Shown in pieces: positions 44,341 through 54,714 of a stretch of 64,000 nucleotides of DNA (positions are counted from its first letter, which is position 1; each line of letters opens with the position of its first letter). The position numbers were made by a program, and so were the translations under genes. The notes under the pieces are model-generated. The model was not told where the DNA came from. It did no database searches and saw only the letters and a program-made list of their open reading frames with translations. The stretch spans positions 8,526-72,525 of the forward strand of contig MU130364.1 in NCBI GenBank assembly GCA_015039465.1, given 5' to 3'. This DNA comes from Phlegmacium glaucopus (lineage: Eukaryota > Basidiomycota > Agaricomycetes > Agaricales > Cortinariaceae).

Positions 44341-45972
44341 ACTGATATCATCAGAGCGTTCGTGTTCATCATGACTGACACCGCTACACATTACATAGCT
44401 GAAGATCTAGTCACCTCGGTCAAAACACAACTGCTCGAGCAAATGGAACTTTACAATACTCAAGTGGAAACCATGAGAGACGCGGTAGAAAACGTGACTA
44501 GAGCCGCTAAAGATATCACCACATCTATAACGGATCTCAAGGACGACTGTACAGACATTGCAGACAAAATCACTCAAGTCACACTAGAGCTTAGCGAAAA
44601 AACTACAGTCACTACAGTTACACCATCAGCAACAGTGCGGTCATACGTGGAAATCGCACAATCTCAACAGATCCCTAATAGACACCTCGCCGTCGTCACA
44701 CGTGGTCAGTCTTATGACCGACAAGTACTGATGCAAAAAGATGCTAGGTTCACAGACGCAACGTCGGACAAATTAACTGAGAAAGAACTAGTTGCCAAGG
44801 CCAACATGGCTCTCGAATTAATGGAGGACGACCTCATAGACAAACCTACCGACATCAAATTTATTGGTGCGAAAAGAACGAGAAACGGCGACACTCTATA
44901 CCAATTGTCAACAAAAGAAGCAGCGGACTGGATAAGACAACCCGCAATCCAAGTTCAATTTGAATCACACTATGACGGGACTTCTAACATTAAAAGCCGG
45001 CTTTTCTACACCATAGTGGAATTTGTCCCCACCACCTTCGAACCGGGCCTAGCCTCCACTCATGCAAAAATTGAAGATGACAGTGGCCTGACCCCCGGGT
45101 CCATCGCCTCTTCCAAATATATCAAGCCTATACAACTGCGCAATGAGACTCAACGAGTCGCCCACGTCATTATAGGATTCAACAACAAGCTCGCAGCCAA
45201 TCACGCCATCGAACACGGGCTTTTCATGGAAGGTAAACGTGTCATGGCACGGAAGCTTCTCCCAGAACCAAAACGCTGCCTAAAATGTCAAAAACTTGGC
45301 CACCTCACACCGGAATGTAAAGCCACCACAGATGCAGCGGTCAACATAGGACCACCACTTGTCTCCTCAACGACACAGCAAGATTTACATGTGCCAACTG
45401 CCCAAGCACATCAGCAAAGGGTCATGGCACGGCCGACAGGAATTGTCCTTTTTTCATCAAAGAAACCGAAAAATTACACTCACGTATACCCAAAACTAGA
45501 TACAGATTCTTCCCCACACACGAACCAAAAACTTGGCGCCTACTCATCGAACAAGAAACCGCGGTGTTAGAGCTTGACCAGCCACGTCACACACACCCCA
45601 ACCACAATACAACCCACAACAACCCTTATAGCAGCCTACCTCCGCGTCGTCCAGCAGACATCATCCCCACATCACAGACCACCTCGTCCAACAACTGGCA
45701 ACCCGTAAATCGTCGGCGGGGCCGGCAAAACCCTAACACAGAACCGCTAGGCACCAAAAAAGACGCAGTAAATTCCAGATGGCCATCAAAGCCAGTACAA
45801 CAGACACTACCAGGCATCTTCTCCCAAATGCAACGCAATAAGGAAGCCAGAAACGGGCAGCCTGCCCCCCCGCCACCTACCGGCTTCACTACTATGTCAT
45901 GGGCGGACATGGACCCAGACGATCAAGACATCGGTCCTATCCCAGAATCGTCGCAGTTATCCTACGTCATGG

Positions 45973-48900
45973 ATGCCATCAATGGAATTTGAACAACGTC
46001 CTTTCAGAATCTGGCAGCAGAACATTAACAAATCGCTCATTAGTCAACTTGACCTTTTACACACGCTTAGAAAAAACTCACACGACTTATGCCTTATTCA
46101 GGAACCTTACATCGACTTCAATGGAATGTCTAGAGCCAACCCTCACTGGTCGGTAGTATACCCGACAACACATAAAAAGCACCCTGACAGCACTCGCTCT
46201 CTAATACTAGTCAGCACAGAGCTCGCGAACGACTCGTGGAAACAAATATCAATTGATACCCCAGACATCACGGCCATAGAAATCAGTGGCCATTTTGGTA
46301 CGCTTCGCGTCTTTAATATTTATAATGACGTCAAGCACAACGATTCACTATCACATCTATCTAACTATATGAGAGACGCAGGTCATCAACATTGTCTCAA
46401 GCTACCTTTGGCGACGCTCTGGATGGGGGACTTCAATCATCACCACCCTATCTGGGACGAACCACGGAACGAGCACCTCTTCACAAGACATAACCTCGAC
46501 TTGGCCCAACCGCTTCTCAACATGCTGGGACGACATCGCATGAAAATGGCTTTACCGCCACTCATCCCAACCCTAAAAGCTCATGGCTCAGGCAATCTCA
46601 CAAGGGTCGACAATGTATTCTGTTTGGAAGACATGCTTGACGGCATCATCAAATGCAATACCGACAACGCTAATCGGCCTGTTAAAACTGACCATTTCCC
46701 TATTGTGACGGAGATGGATATCCAGACGCTCGAAGACGCTTGGGAGCCCAGACGCAATTTCAGAGATGTAGATTGGAAAGAACTAACCGAATCCTTGCAG
46801 GCTCAACTTAATAATTTCCCTCCGCCAGCCGAAATCCCCTCTAAACAGGCCTTCGATGAATCGCTCAAAAGACTGAACGATGCAGTTCAACACGCCATAG
46901 AAGATAAAGTCAAGCTATCACACCCTAGCCCATACTCCAAACGGTGGTGGAACAAAGATCTCGAAACAGCTAAGAAGACTACAAGACGTCTAGGAGCCAA
47001 ATCCAAACAGCATCAACTGAACCAACAACATCCAGTACATGAGGAATATCGGAGGCAACGTAACGACTACGCCGAAGAAATCAGAAAGGCTAAAATTGAT
47101 CACTGGGCAGAGTGGATAGAAGGTATAGACAAATCGAGCATTTGGAAGGCTAGCAGACTGGTCACTGGGCCAGCCACCGATGCAGGCAAATCTAGAGTAC
47201 CTACTCTACAAGTAATCGATCCCATGATAAAGAGAGTCACGCGCAAAGCTATCGACAATGACAGCAAGGGTAAACTGCTGTATGAAATGTTCTTCCCAAA
47301 ACCCAACCCACTAACACCTCCCATTCCATGTGATATCACATACCCTCCACCTAAATGGTCTTTTGTCAATATCACAGACGAACAGATACATCGCGCCATC
47401 AAGAAGCTGAAACCATTTAAAGCTACAAGGAAAGACACGACACCAAACAGCGTGTTCATCAACGCTAGAGAAGTATTAGTCCCATACCTTGGTCCCCTGT
47501 TTTGAGCTACTCATACACTTAGGTATTACCCAAACGACTGGGCCGTTACAGACACACTGGTCATGAAAAAACCAGGCAAAACTGACTATACGGTGCCTTC
47601 AGCATGGCGTCCCATCATCCTTTCTGACGGGATGGCCAGGCTGCTCAACGCCTGCCATACAGAAGATATCGTAACAATGTGCGAAAAACTAGATATTCTA
47701 CCTCGCAATCACTTCGGCGCACGCCCAGGGCGGACGACAACCGACTCTCTTCATCTCCTCACAAAGACTGTTAAAGACGCCTGGCGCAAAGGGCTTATGG
47801 CCTCAGCGCTCTTCTTGGATGTCAAAGGAGCTTTCCCAAGCGTCAACATTGATAGACTCACCCACAATATGCGTATGAAAGGTATACCAAAAGAATACAC
47901 CTTTTGGATGAAACGCAGACTCTCAAACCACCAGACCTCCATCGTATTCGACAATCACAGGACAGCCCTGTTTGCAGTTAACAATGGCCTCGATCAAGGC
48001 GATCCCTTCTCAGGAATCTGTTATCTCATTTATAACGCTGATATTCTTAACATTCCTAACCCCAAAACAGGCGAAACGATCCTTTTATATGTCGACGATG
48101 TGGCAGTCATAGTCACAGGAAAAGACTTTACCGAAACACACCAGAAATTACGACAAATTATGAATCGCTCACAAGGCATTCTAGAATGGGCCAGACTCCA
48201 CAACTGCGAATTCGGCATCGATAAATTCCAACTCCTCGACCTGACAAAACGCTCAATCCCACATACCTTTATTCGCAATAAACGCGCACCCATACCCAGA
48301 AGCGACTTCATTCTCGGTCAACACCGTATTAAATCAGCAGAAACAGCAAAATTCCTAGGAGTATTGGTTGATAACAAACTCTCCTGGAAAGCGCAAGGTG
48401 CAGCTGCACTCGCCAAAGGCCAAGATTGGCTCATCCAATTCCGCCGACTAATCTACAAATCCCACGGAATATCAGCTACATTACTACGCCGACTATATCT
48501 CGCCATCGCAGTTCCTAGGATGCTATATGCTAGGGTTACCAAAGTTCAGTTCAGAACTGACTCATGAACCTGAACTGAACTGAACTGAACTGATAATTCA
48601 GTTCAGTTCAGTTCAGGTTCAGGCATTTAGAGATTTATGGTTCATGCAGTTCGAACTGAACTGAACTGCTGAACCGTTAGGTCCTAGAGGGCCAGGCAAT
48701 TCTCTTCTTTTGACTCAATATTTTCTGGAAAGTGATCCTTCAGTAATTTATGAACATTGGAAGGGTTTGGCAGTCCTTTTTAGCATGAAATAATGGCTAA
48801 GGAAGGAGGTAATGGCCAGACTTGGTATGTGATGTGATTATGTCAGCATAGATTAGTACTGCCTATTTAGGAAAATAAATATAAATCAATGGTTTTCTGT

Positions 48901-50487
48901 GTTCTAAAGGAGTTCTGAGATCATATATGAGTGGAAATCAAGTGGCTAAGGGCTAAGGAAGGTCTTTGTACAATAAATTTTCAGAAAAAGGTAAAATTTC
49001 AGATTTTATAATGGTTCTTCAGTTCAGTTCAGTTTGAACCAGTTCTTAAATGGTTCAGTTCAGTTCAGGACCATATGCAAACAGTTCAGTTCAGTTCAGG
49101 CTGAGGAGGTGAAGAACTGAACTGAACTGAACTTTGGTAACCCTAGTATATGCAGCCGATATCTTCCTTACCCCACAACGTAAAGTCGCCACGAGCGCTC
49201 GGGGCAAAGGCAACAACACAGCCAACATCACCAAACTCGCCAGAATTCAAAGACAGGCAGCTATCATGATTACGGGCGCTATGCGAACTTCACCCTCTGA
49301 TACGCTAGACGTGATGGCTAATCTCCTTCCTTTTCATCTTTTAGTAGACAAATTTTTACATCGAGCCACTTTACGCATGGCCACACTTCCCCCTAACCAC
49401 GCATTATATAAACCAGTCAAGAACACAGCTCAACGCCTAGTCAAACGACACCCGGCGCCACTACATATACTTTTTCATACTTATAACATCAAACCGTCAC
49501 TTATCGAAAATATCAATACCATCCATCAAAACAACAAATGGTCACCAAACTTTACAACTAGAATCGCAGATACGAAGCAGGAAGCAATAGAAGAGGAGAG
49601 AGCAGACGAGGCAGACAGAATGGTGTACTCGGACGGATCAGGGATGGATGGCAAAATAGGAGCCGGAGCGGTCTTATTTCAAGGGAGGAACGAAAAGAAG
49701 GCGGTCAATTATCTGCTAGGTACCAAGGAACATCATACAGTATATGAGGGAGAAGGTGTAGGAGCAATTATAGGAACGAGGCTGCTATTAAAGGAACGGA
49801 ACATCAGGACCGCAACCATCGGGCTCGACAACCAGGCCATCATTAAAGCCATCAAACTGACTAAACCGGCACCTGGTCACTAAACGACACAGAGGTATTC
49901 GACTCACGTTCAGATGGACGCCAGGTCACGAGGGCATAGAAGGGAACGAAAGGGCAGACGAGGAAGCAAAGAGAGTGATTACGGACGCAAACATCCAACC
50001 AGCTGACCTACCTAAACTGCTACAAAAGCAACTCCCATACAGCAAAGCAGCCTTATGGCAATCTTTTCATGCGAAATTGAAAGGGCTGGCTCAGAAGGAA
50101 TGGCTAGCATCACCAAGATACGACTATTCCAAACACATCCTGCCTACAGCACCCACATCCAAATTCCTGTCGCTCACACGCACCCTCTCTCGCAAACACA
50201 TGTCCATCCTTACTCAGCTCAGAACTACGCACGCCCCACTCGCTAAACATTTACATCGGATTGGGAAAGTTAACTCCCCTCTGTGTCCCATATGTCTCCA
50301 GCACGACGAAACGGTCCTGCACTTTCTATTACAATGTCCCGCGCATGCCCAACCACGCTCAGTGTTACTGGCCAAACTAGGGCCCACAGCACGTAACGTC
50401 TCCAAGTTGCTCAATACCCCGACAGCATTGAAACCCCTTTTCCAGTACATCAGGTCAACGCAGAGATTCGCTCAAACCCTGACGTAA
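45973..50487 (+). pseudogene. LINE ORF2 (endonuclease-RT-RNase H), interrupted in three places
   Basis: Begins with an apurinic-type endonuclease: IWQQNINKSLISQLDLLHTL, LCLIQEPYID, WMGDFNHHHPIW, RVDNVFC and DHFPIV. RT follows: PSAWRPIILSDGMARLLN, FLDVKGAFPSV, GLDQGDPFSGICYL, and the catalytic YVDDVAVIV. Then RNase H (VYSDGSGMDGKIGAGAV, LDNQAIIKAI, TPGHEGIEGNERAD) and a C-terminal zinc finger CPICLQHDETVLHFLLQC. Damage: (1) TGA at 47503-47505, in the same frame as the continuation, where relatives have Arg; (2) hAT-type MITE at 48531; (3) frame change and missing residues near 49880, between RNase H blocks. It cannot support retrotransposition. Confidence 0.85.
48531..49145. mobile_element. 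hAT-type MITE, 615 bp, TSD (C/G)TATATGC
   Basis: Inverted ends start TAGGGTTACCAAAGTTCAG, perfect over 24 bp. Flanks read CTATATGC (48523-48530) and GTATATGC (49146-49153), 7 of 8 matching. AACTG/CAGTT pentamer arrays lie at both ends. It interrupts the LINE RT just before the YAADIF sequence. It is related to the element at 52557. Confidence 0.85.
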
Positions 50488-52556
50488 TCACCTACTTCGA
50501 CGCCTGTCATAAAGATAGCAGTCATATGCTTTGTGCCTTATCGCTCGTCCCTACCCGCATTCCAATGGACCCATCATTCCCTAACCTTACCCGCCACCAC
50601 GTCACCTACATTATTTATCTTATTTATTTATTCTAACGACGCTGACGACGTTCAGCACCTACTCCTTAGTACCACTTTCACACTGAAACCCACTTGTGGG
50701 ATTTTCACGCAGTTGTCACAGTTCTTTAATTGTTACCTTTAAACCCATAAGTAGTCTATAATCGTGTACACACTCTCTAGCATATGGTTCGCCACATTGG
50801 AGAATAAAATAGGAATAAAAAATAAAAATAAAATAAATATAAAAATAAATATCCAGGTAGGAGATGCTAACTCGTCAATTATTGGAATTGATGTCATTGC
50901 TGGAGTTAACGAAAGAAAGGCGTCCGTAGTCATATCGAGATTAATCCGAAGAAGGACACCTCTCACAAATGGTAGATTCTTCAAAGTTCTAGAGACCAAA
51001 TCCATGTCGATAATAACTTTTGAACACGCAATCGGCTCCTCAGAATGCTGTGAGATTGAAGGTGCAATCGCCTCAAAATGTCGATGCAAAGCCGGATCGT
51101 TGCTCGTGAATCCTTTTAATCCGAGGCGTTTGGCTAGTCCTATTCGAAGAGGCTTTCCTGTGCTGTGTCAACCTATCAGCAAGATTGCAGATCAGAAGAT
51201 CAGATGTCAATATACCTGTTCTTTGGGATATCATCCATGTAAACAACGACGAATGGCCATTTTGATGGATGCAGATGACCCCTGCTCATCGTCAGCATGA
51301 GTAAGTGAACAAAGGAGATTAACAGACATACTTGAGCAAATCATATAGTTGGCGTAAACCCAGTGAAGGTCTATCTTCCTGAGGTACTATGACAACGCCG
51401 ATGGCTTCCTGTAACACATCATGTTCAACAGAAAACGCCAGAGCAGTCTCCATTCGAAATTGTTCATAAATGAAAGGGGAGGTCAAATAAACAGAAATAG
51501 CGCACCTTCACAAATCCCTCGGCAACAGTCACAATAGCCTCTTCGACTTCTAATGGCGATATCACTTTACCTCCTCTGTTTATAATCTCCTTCGACCGTC
51601 CTGTCAAGTACAGATATCTACTTAGCAGATCAATAAAAAGAAAAGAAGCATGAACCAGGGATTAAATGACTTGCCCATCAGAATCCATATATCCGAGATC
51701 TCCAGAGTCGAACCAACCTTCGCTGGAAAAGGCAGAACGATCGAGAGGGACACTGGGGTCTGACGATATTTCGTACCCATCGAAAGTTGGAAGCCCGCGA
51801 ACACACACAGCACCTGTAGCTCCAATGTCAAGTTTATGTTCAAGATTATGAGGGTCGCGTATAGATAAATATGGTCCGCATGCGATACCAGAACAACCTA
51901 GACGATCAAGCTGGTAGTTCGTCAATGGGGTAGCAATAGGCATACATCTAATGGAGAGGGACATGTAAGCAGCGCGTATATTGGATTGGACTGGGAATGT
52001 GTACTCGGTCATTCCGTAAGATGGTAATACTACAGCTCCGAAAGTCTGTCGTAGCTCAGAAGCTAGGGATGGGAGCAGAGCTCCAGCCGCGTTGCAGATG
52101 AGTCGGAGATGTAGGTGCTCAGGAATGACAGCATCAGGTTTTGTGCTGAGAATAGCGTGATGCATAGTGGGAGCGGCATAATACCTTTGAAATTTTTAAA
52201 TTAACAAGATAACGAATGTTTGAATTGTAACACATACCATGTGGCCTTCATCTCAAGAGCATGCGACCAGAATGCGTGTGGGTCAAAACCAGTGCAGACG
52301 ATCGTGCTTCCCCCTGACAGAACTGGAGCGAGGAGATTCCGTACTATTCCTCCAACATGGAAAAGCGGCATCATATTCACTAAAAGATATTAGTATCTTC
52401 CTTGCAACCAGAAGGAGATAGATAGTCCATACGATTGATGTCGCTCTGCTTTAAATCCCAGGAGTGCACCACACACCAAGCGCCGACTAACAATGTTCGG
52501 AGTGTATATCGGACAACCTTTTTCTTGCCAGTCGTACCAGACGTGTGAAGGATGAC

Positions 52557-53165
52557 TAGTGATGCCAAAGTTCAGTTCTGAACTGACTCACTGAACCTGA
52601 ACTGACTGAACTGAACTGAACTGAACTGAACTGAAAAGTTCAGTTCAGTTCAGGCATCTGGAGAATTGGCAGTTCATCCAGTTCGAACTGAACTGAACTG
52701 CTGAACTGATAGGTCCTGGAAGGATGAGAAATTCTTATATATTGATTTATGTTCCTGGAAATTAGTTCTTTAGTGATGTACAAATTATTTGGAAGTCCTT
52801 TTGGGAGTAAAACAATGATTGAGCAAGGAGATAATGGCCAGACTTGGTATATGATGTGATTATGTTATATATTAGCAGTATCCATTTTGGAACATAAATA
52901 CAAATCAGTGGTGTTATATATTCTCAAGGGGTCCTGAGATCATACATGAGTAGGAATTAAGTGCCTAAGGCCTAAGGATGGTCCTTGGACCATAAAATTT
53001 CCAATAATAAGTAAAATATAGAATTTATAACAGTTCTTCAGTTCAGTTCAGTTTGAACCAGTTCTTTAACAGTTCAGTTCAGTTCAGGAAAAACTTAGTC
53101 AGTTCAGTTCTCAGTTCAGCAAAAAATGCTGCTGAACTGAACTGAACTGAACTTTGGCATCACTA
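52557..53165. mobile_element. hAT-type MITE, 609 bp, TSD AGGATGAC, inside the Pls-like A domain
   Basis: Inverted ends start TAGTGATGCCAAAGTTCAG (22 bp perfect). AGGATGAC is duplicated exactly at 52549-52556 and 53166-53173. Subterminal CAGTT arrays and internal sequence (GGCCAGACTTGGTAT, AATTTTC.A.AA..GTAAAAT) resemble the 48531 element in the same orientation. The reading frame of the gene enters it and stops within about 20 codons. Confidence 0.92.
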
Positions 53166-53755
53166 AGGATGACGGATATATCATCCAGGCTATGACATCG
53201 GGAAGGATAAACTGGAGTTATTGTGTTGCCATCTGGAAGCGAAAGGTCGAACAGTCCGACAGGTCCTGTGGTGCGTCGCTGGAGGAGGATAGTTTCGAAC
53301 TGGAGTCCTTGTAGCGACTGAAGTTCCAAATGCTTCGCAAGTTCTTTGGTAGTCAGGATCGCCTGAGCACCCAGTCTCGAAATATCTTGCCTAAGTTCAT
53401 CCCTCGTACAGTTTGGGTTGACAGGGACACAGGAGTGGTAGGCGCTCAATGCTAGCAAGGCCACTGCGCTTTCCGGACCATCTGGAACGACTAAAATTAT
53501 CCGGTCATTAATGCTCAAACGAAGACGATTGGCGGAGTGAGGAAGAACGAAAGTAGAGATGAAGGAACGTAGTATTGCGTGCGATAGAGGTGGCCGACCG
53601 CGCTCAAGAGATTGGATAGCGGGGATAGTATGAGAACAGAGACATCCGACGAGAGAACTAATGGTTGACTTGGAGATGATATAGCCGAGATATTCTCCAA
53701 GTGACAAGTTTTTCGGCACAGCGGAAACGTCGAGACATGCCAGCGGGATATTCAT

Positions 53756-54471
53756 GGTCAAAAGGTGGGGAGTCGGGCCCTTCAAGCAGAATCTCGCTGA
53801 TTTATATAGAATTTTTACTGTCATTCACTGTTGCGTTCGTGGAGACGTTGACAGTTTCGTAAATTCCGACATATCCCGCTCTAGAGTCCAGAAGCTCAGG
53901 TTCATTCTAGGGTGGTTTTCTTTGTATTGCTGGCACAGGAAACAGATCATGATGAATATACTTAAAAGCAGCGCAGCGTGATGTCGGACCATCTATCAAT
54001 CAAATTTAGCGTAAATAACCACATAGTCCAACCGCGTGGACGGATGCTGGCCATGAATATCTCCACGATTGGGTTGGTAGATAGCTGTAGCCTTCCTGAC
54101 ACCTGAATGAACAGAAAACGAGCTAGATGTGGTCAGGAGCATCCATAAGACTCGGAATAATGAAAGACAACTTGAATGCGATTCGAATGTGACTGTCAGT
54201 CACATCAATACTGCGCTAAGGTAGAAGCAATCCATACTCATGCAATGTCACATGACCAAACATGATAAAAAGTGACAAAATGAAAGAAATTTATACTACA
54301 TTTACAAAAACACTGTTATTAACAATGTGGCTCCAAGAAAATCTTCCAAACTGCACTTGTTAAATTATCTCGGAAACAGAATTTTGATATATGGGCTGTG
54401 CTAGTTGTAGTATATTAAAAGACCTCAATCGTGGGCACATGATCCATGGCAGACTTATGAATCACAGTCGC
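53756..54471. other. Upstream of the Pls-like gene, no other gene
   Basis: Presumed promoter of the Pls-like gene plus spacer. Only short ORFs. I see no clear TATA box close to 53755. Confidence 0.35.
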
Positions 54472-54714
54472 GTCGTCGCTAGCGCTGGGTAAAAAACCTC
54501 TGGGGGGGGTAATTTACCGGTAAATTACCTAATAAAAAAAACCCCAAAGAGTCTAGGTAAATTACTGGTAAATTACTGGTAATTTACCTGTCACGTGCTT
54601 AAACATGTGGTCAAAAACTGCCAAAAACTGAGAACTCCCTGGTCTAGTGGCATTATCATAGGGCTTGTTTCGCAATGATAGAGATTAATAAGTGTATAAA
54701 ATACAATTATACCA

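Larger units (their letters stand above)
41388..45992 (+). pseudogene. LINE ORF1 (gag-like), split by a hAT-type element and a frameshift
   Basis: The N-terminal piece (41388-41560) reads LVPGEPTNLIDLSYALLQFA and is cut by the element at 41561. The frame resumes at 44349 (IIRAFVFIMTDTATHYIAED), and the frames agree after allowing for the element plus its 8-bp duplication. A first zinc knuckle CLKCQKLGHLTPECK is at 45283-45325. Near 45335 the frame shifts (frame 1 to frame 3), after which CSGQHRTTTC and CANCPSTSAKGHGTADRNC follow as further knuckles, then FFPTHEPKTWRLLIEQETAV and a Pro/Arg-rich tail. It ends at 45992, overlapping ORF2 by 20 nt. The predicted role is binding element RNA. Confidence 0.8.
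41169..50850 (+). mobile_element. LINE (Tad1-like non-LTR retrotransposon) inserted in the Pls-like gene
   Basis: A 14-bp target duplication, AATATCCAGGTAGG, flanks the element (41155-41168 and 50848-50861). The 3' end is an A-rich tail of AAATAA repeats (50800-50850). It holds a gag-like ORF1 with zinc knuckles and an ORF2 with endonuclease, RT, RNase H and a C-terminal zinc finger. The total of about 9.7 kb includes two later hAT-type insertions (2780 and 615 bp), so the element itself is about 6.3 kb. The clade is judged from domain order; a phylogeny was not made. Confidence 0.88.
37955..53755 (-). pseudogene. Epsilon-poly-L-lysine synthetase-like NRPS (Pls type), split by a LINE and a MITE
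   Basis: Read 5' to 3' on the minus strand: adenylation domain (53755 to about 50870, tail resuming at 41154), phosphopantetheine carrier (40900-41080; FFLMGGNSLLLG, with Ser near 40950), then a membrane C-terminal half with three tandem left-handed beta-helix modules (about 40290-39720, 39370-38960, 38400-37955). A-domain motifs: ILHTSGTTGKKK (A3, with Lys where Pro is usual), YGMTE (A5), WFDSGDLGYMDSDG (A7), GRSKEIINRGGKVISPLEVE (A8). Each helix module shows hexapeptide-style turns such as IGRGVHIDEDTRLYECD and LVELGDDVNLDDCSVVGH, flanked by hydrophobic helices (about six). One A, one T and three tandem C-terminal modules is the architecture of bacterial Pls, which joins lysines through the epsilon-amine; related enzymes are known in fungi. 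A start at 53755 (MNIPLACLDVSAVP) is preferred. A MITE breaks the A domain 5' of A3 and a LINE separates A from T, so this copy cannot make the full enzyme. Confidence 0.75.

Noticed and set aside
50868..50911. A 44-bp intron (GTTAAC...GTTAG) in the A-domain tail
   Set aside because: It would link to HLLPGYSVP attractively, but the phase does not match at the donor, so the exact join is left open.
52560..53160. CAGTT/AACTG arrays as a microsatellite or CRISPR-like locus
   Set aside because: They are subterminal repeats of a hAT-type MITE bounded by TIRs and an 8-bp TSD.
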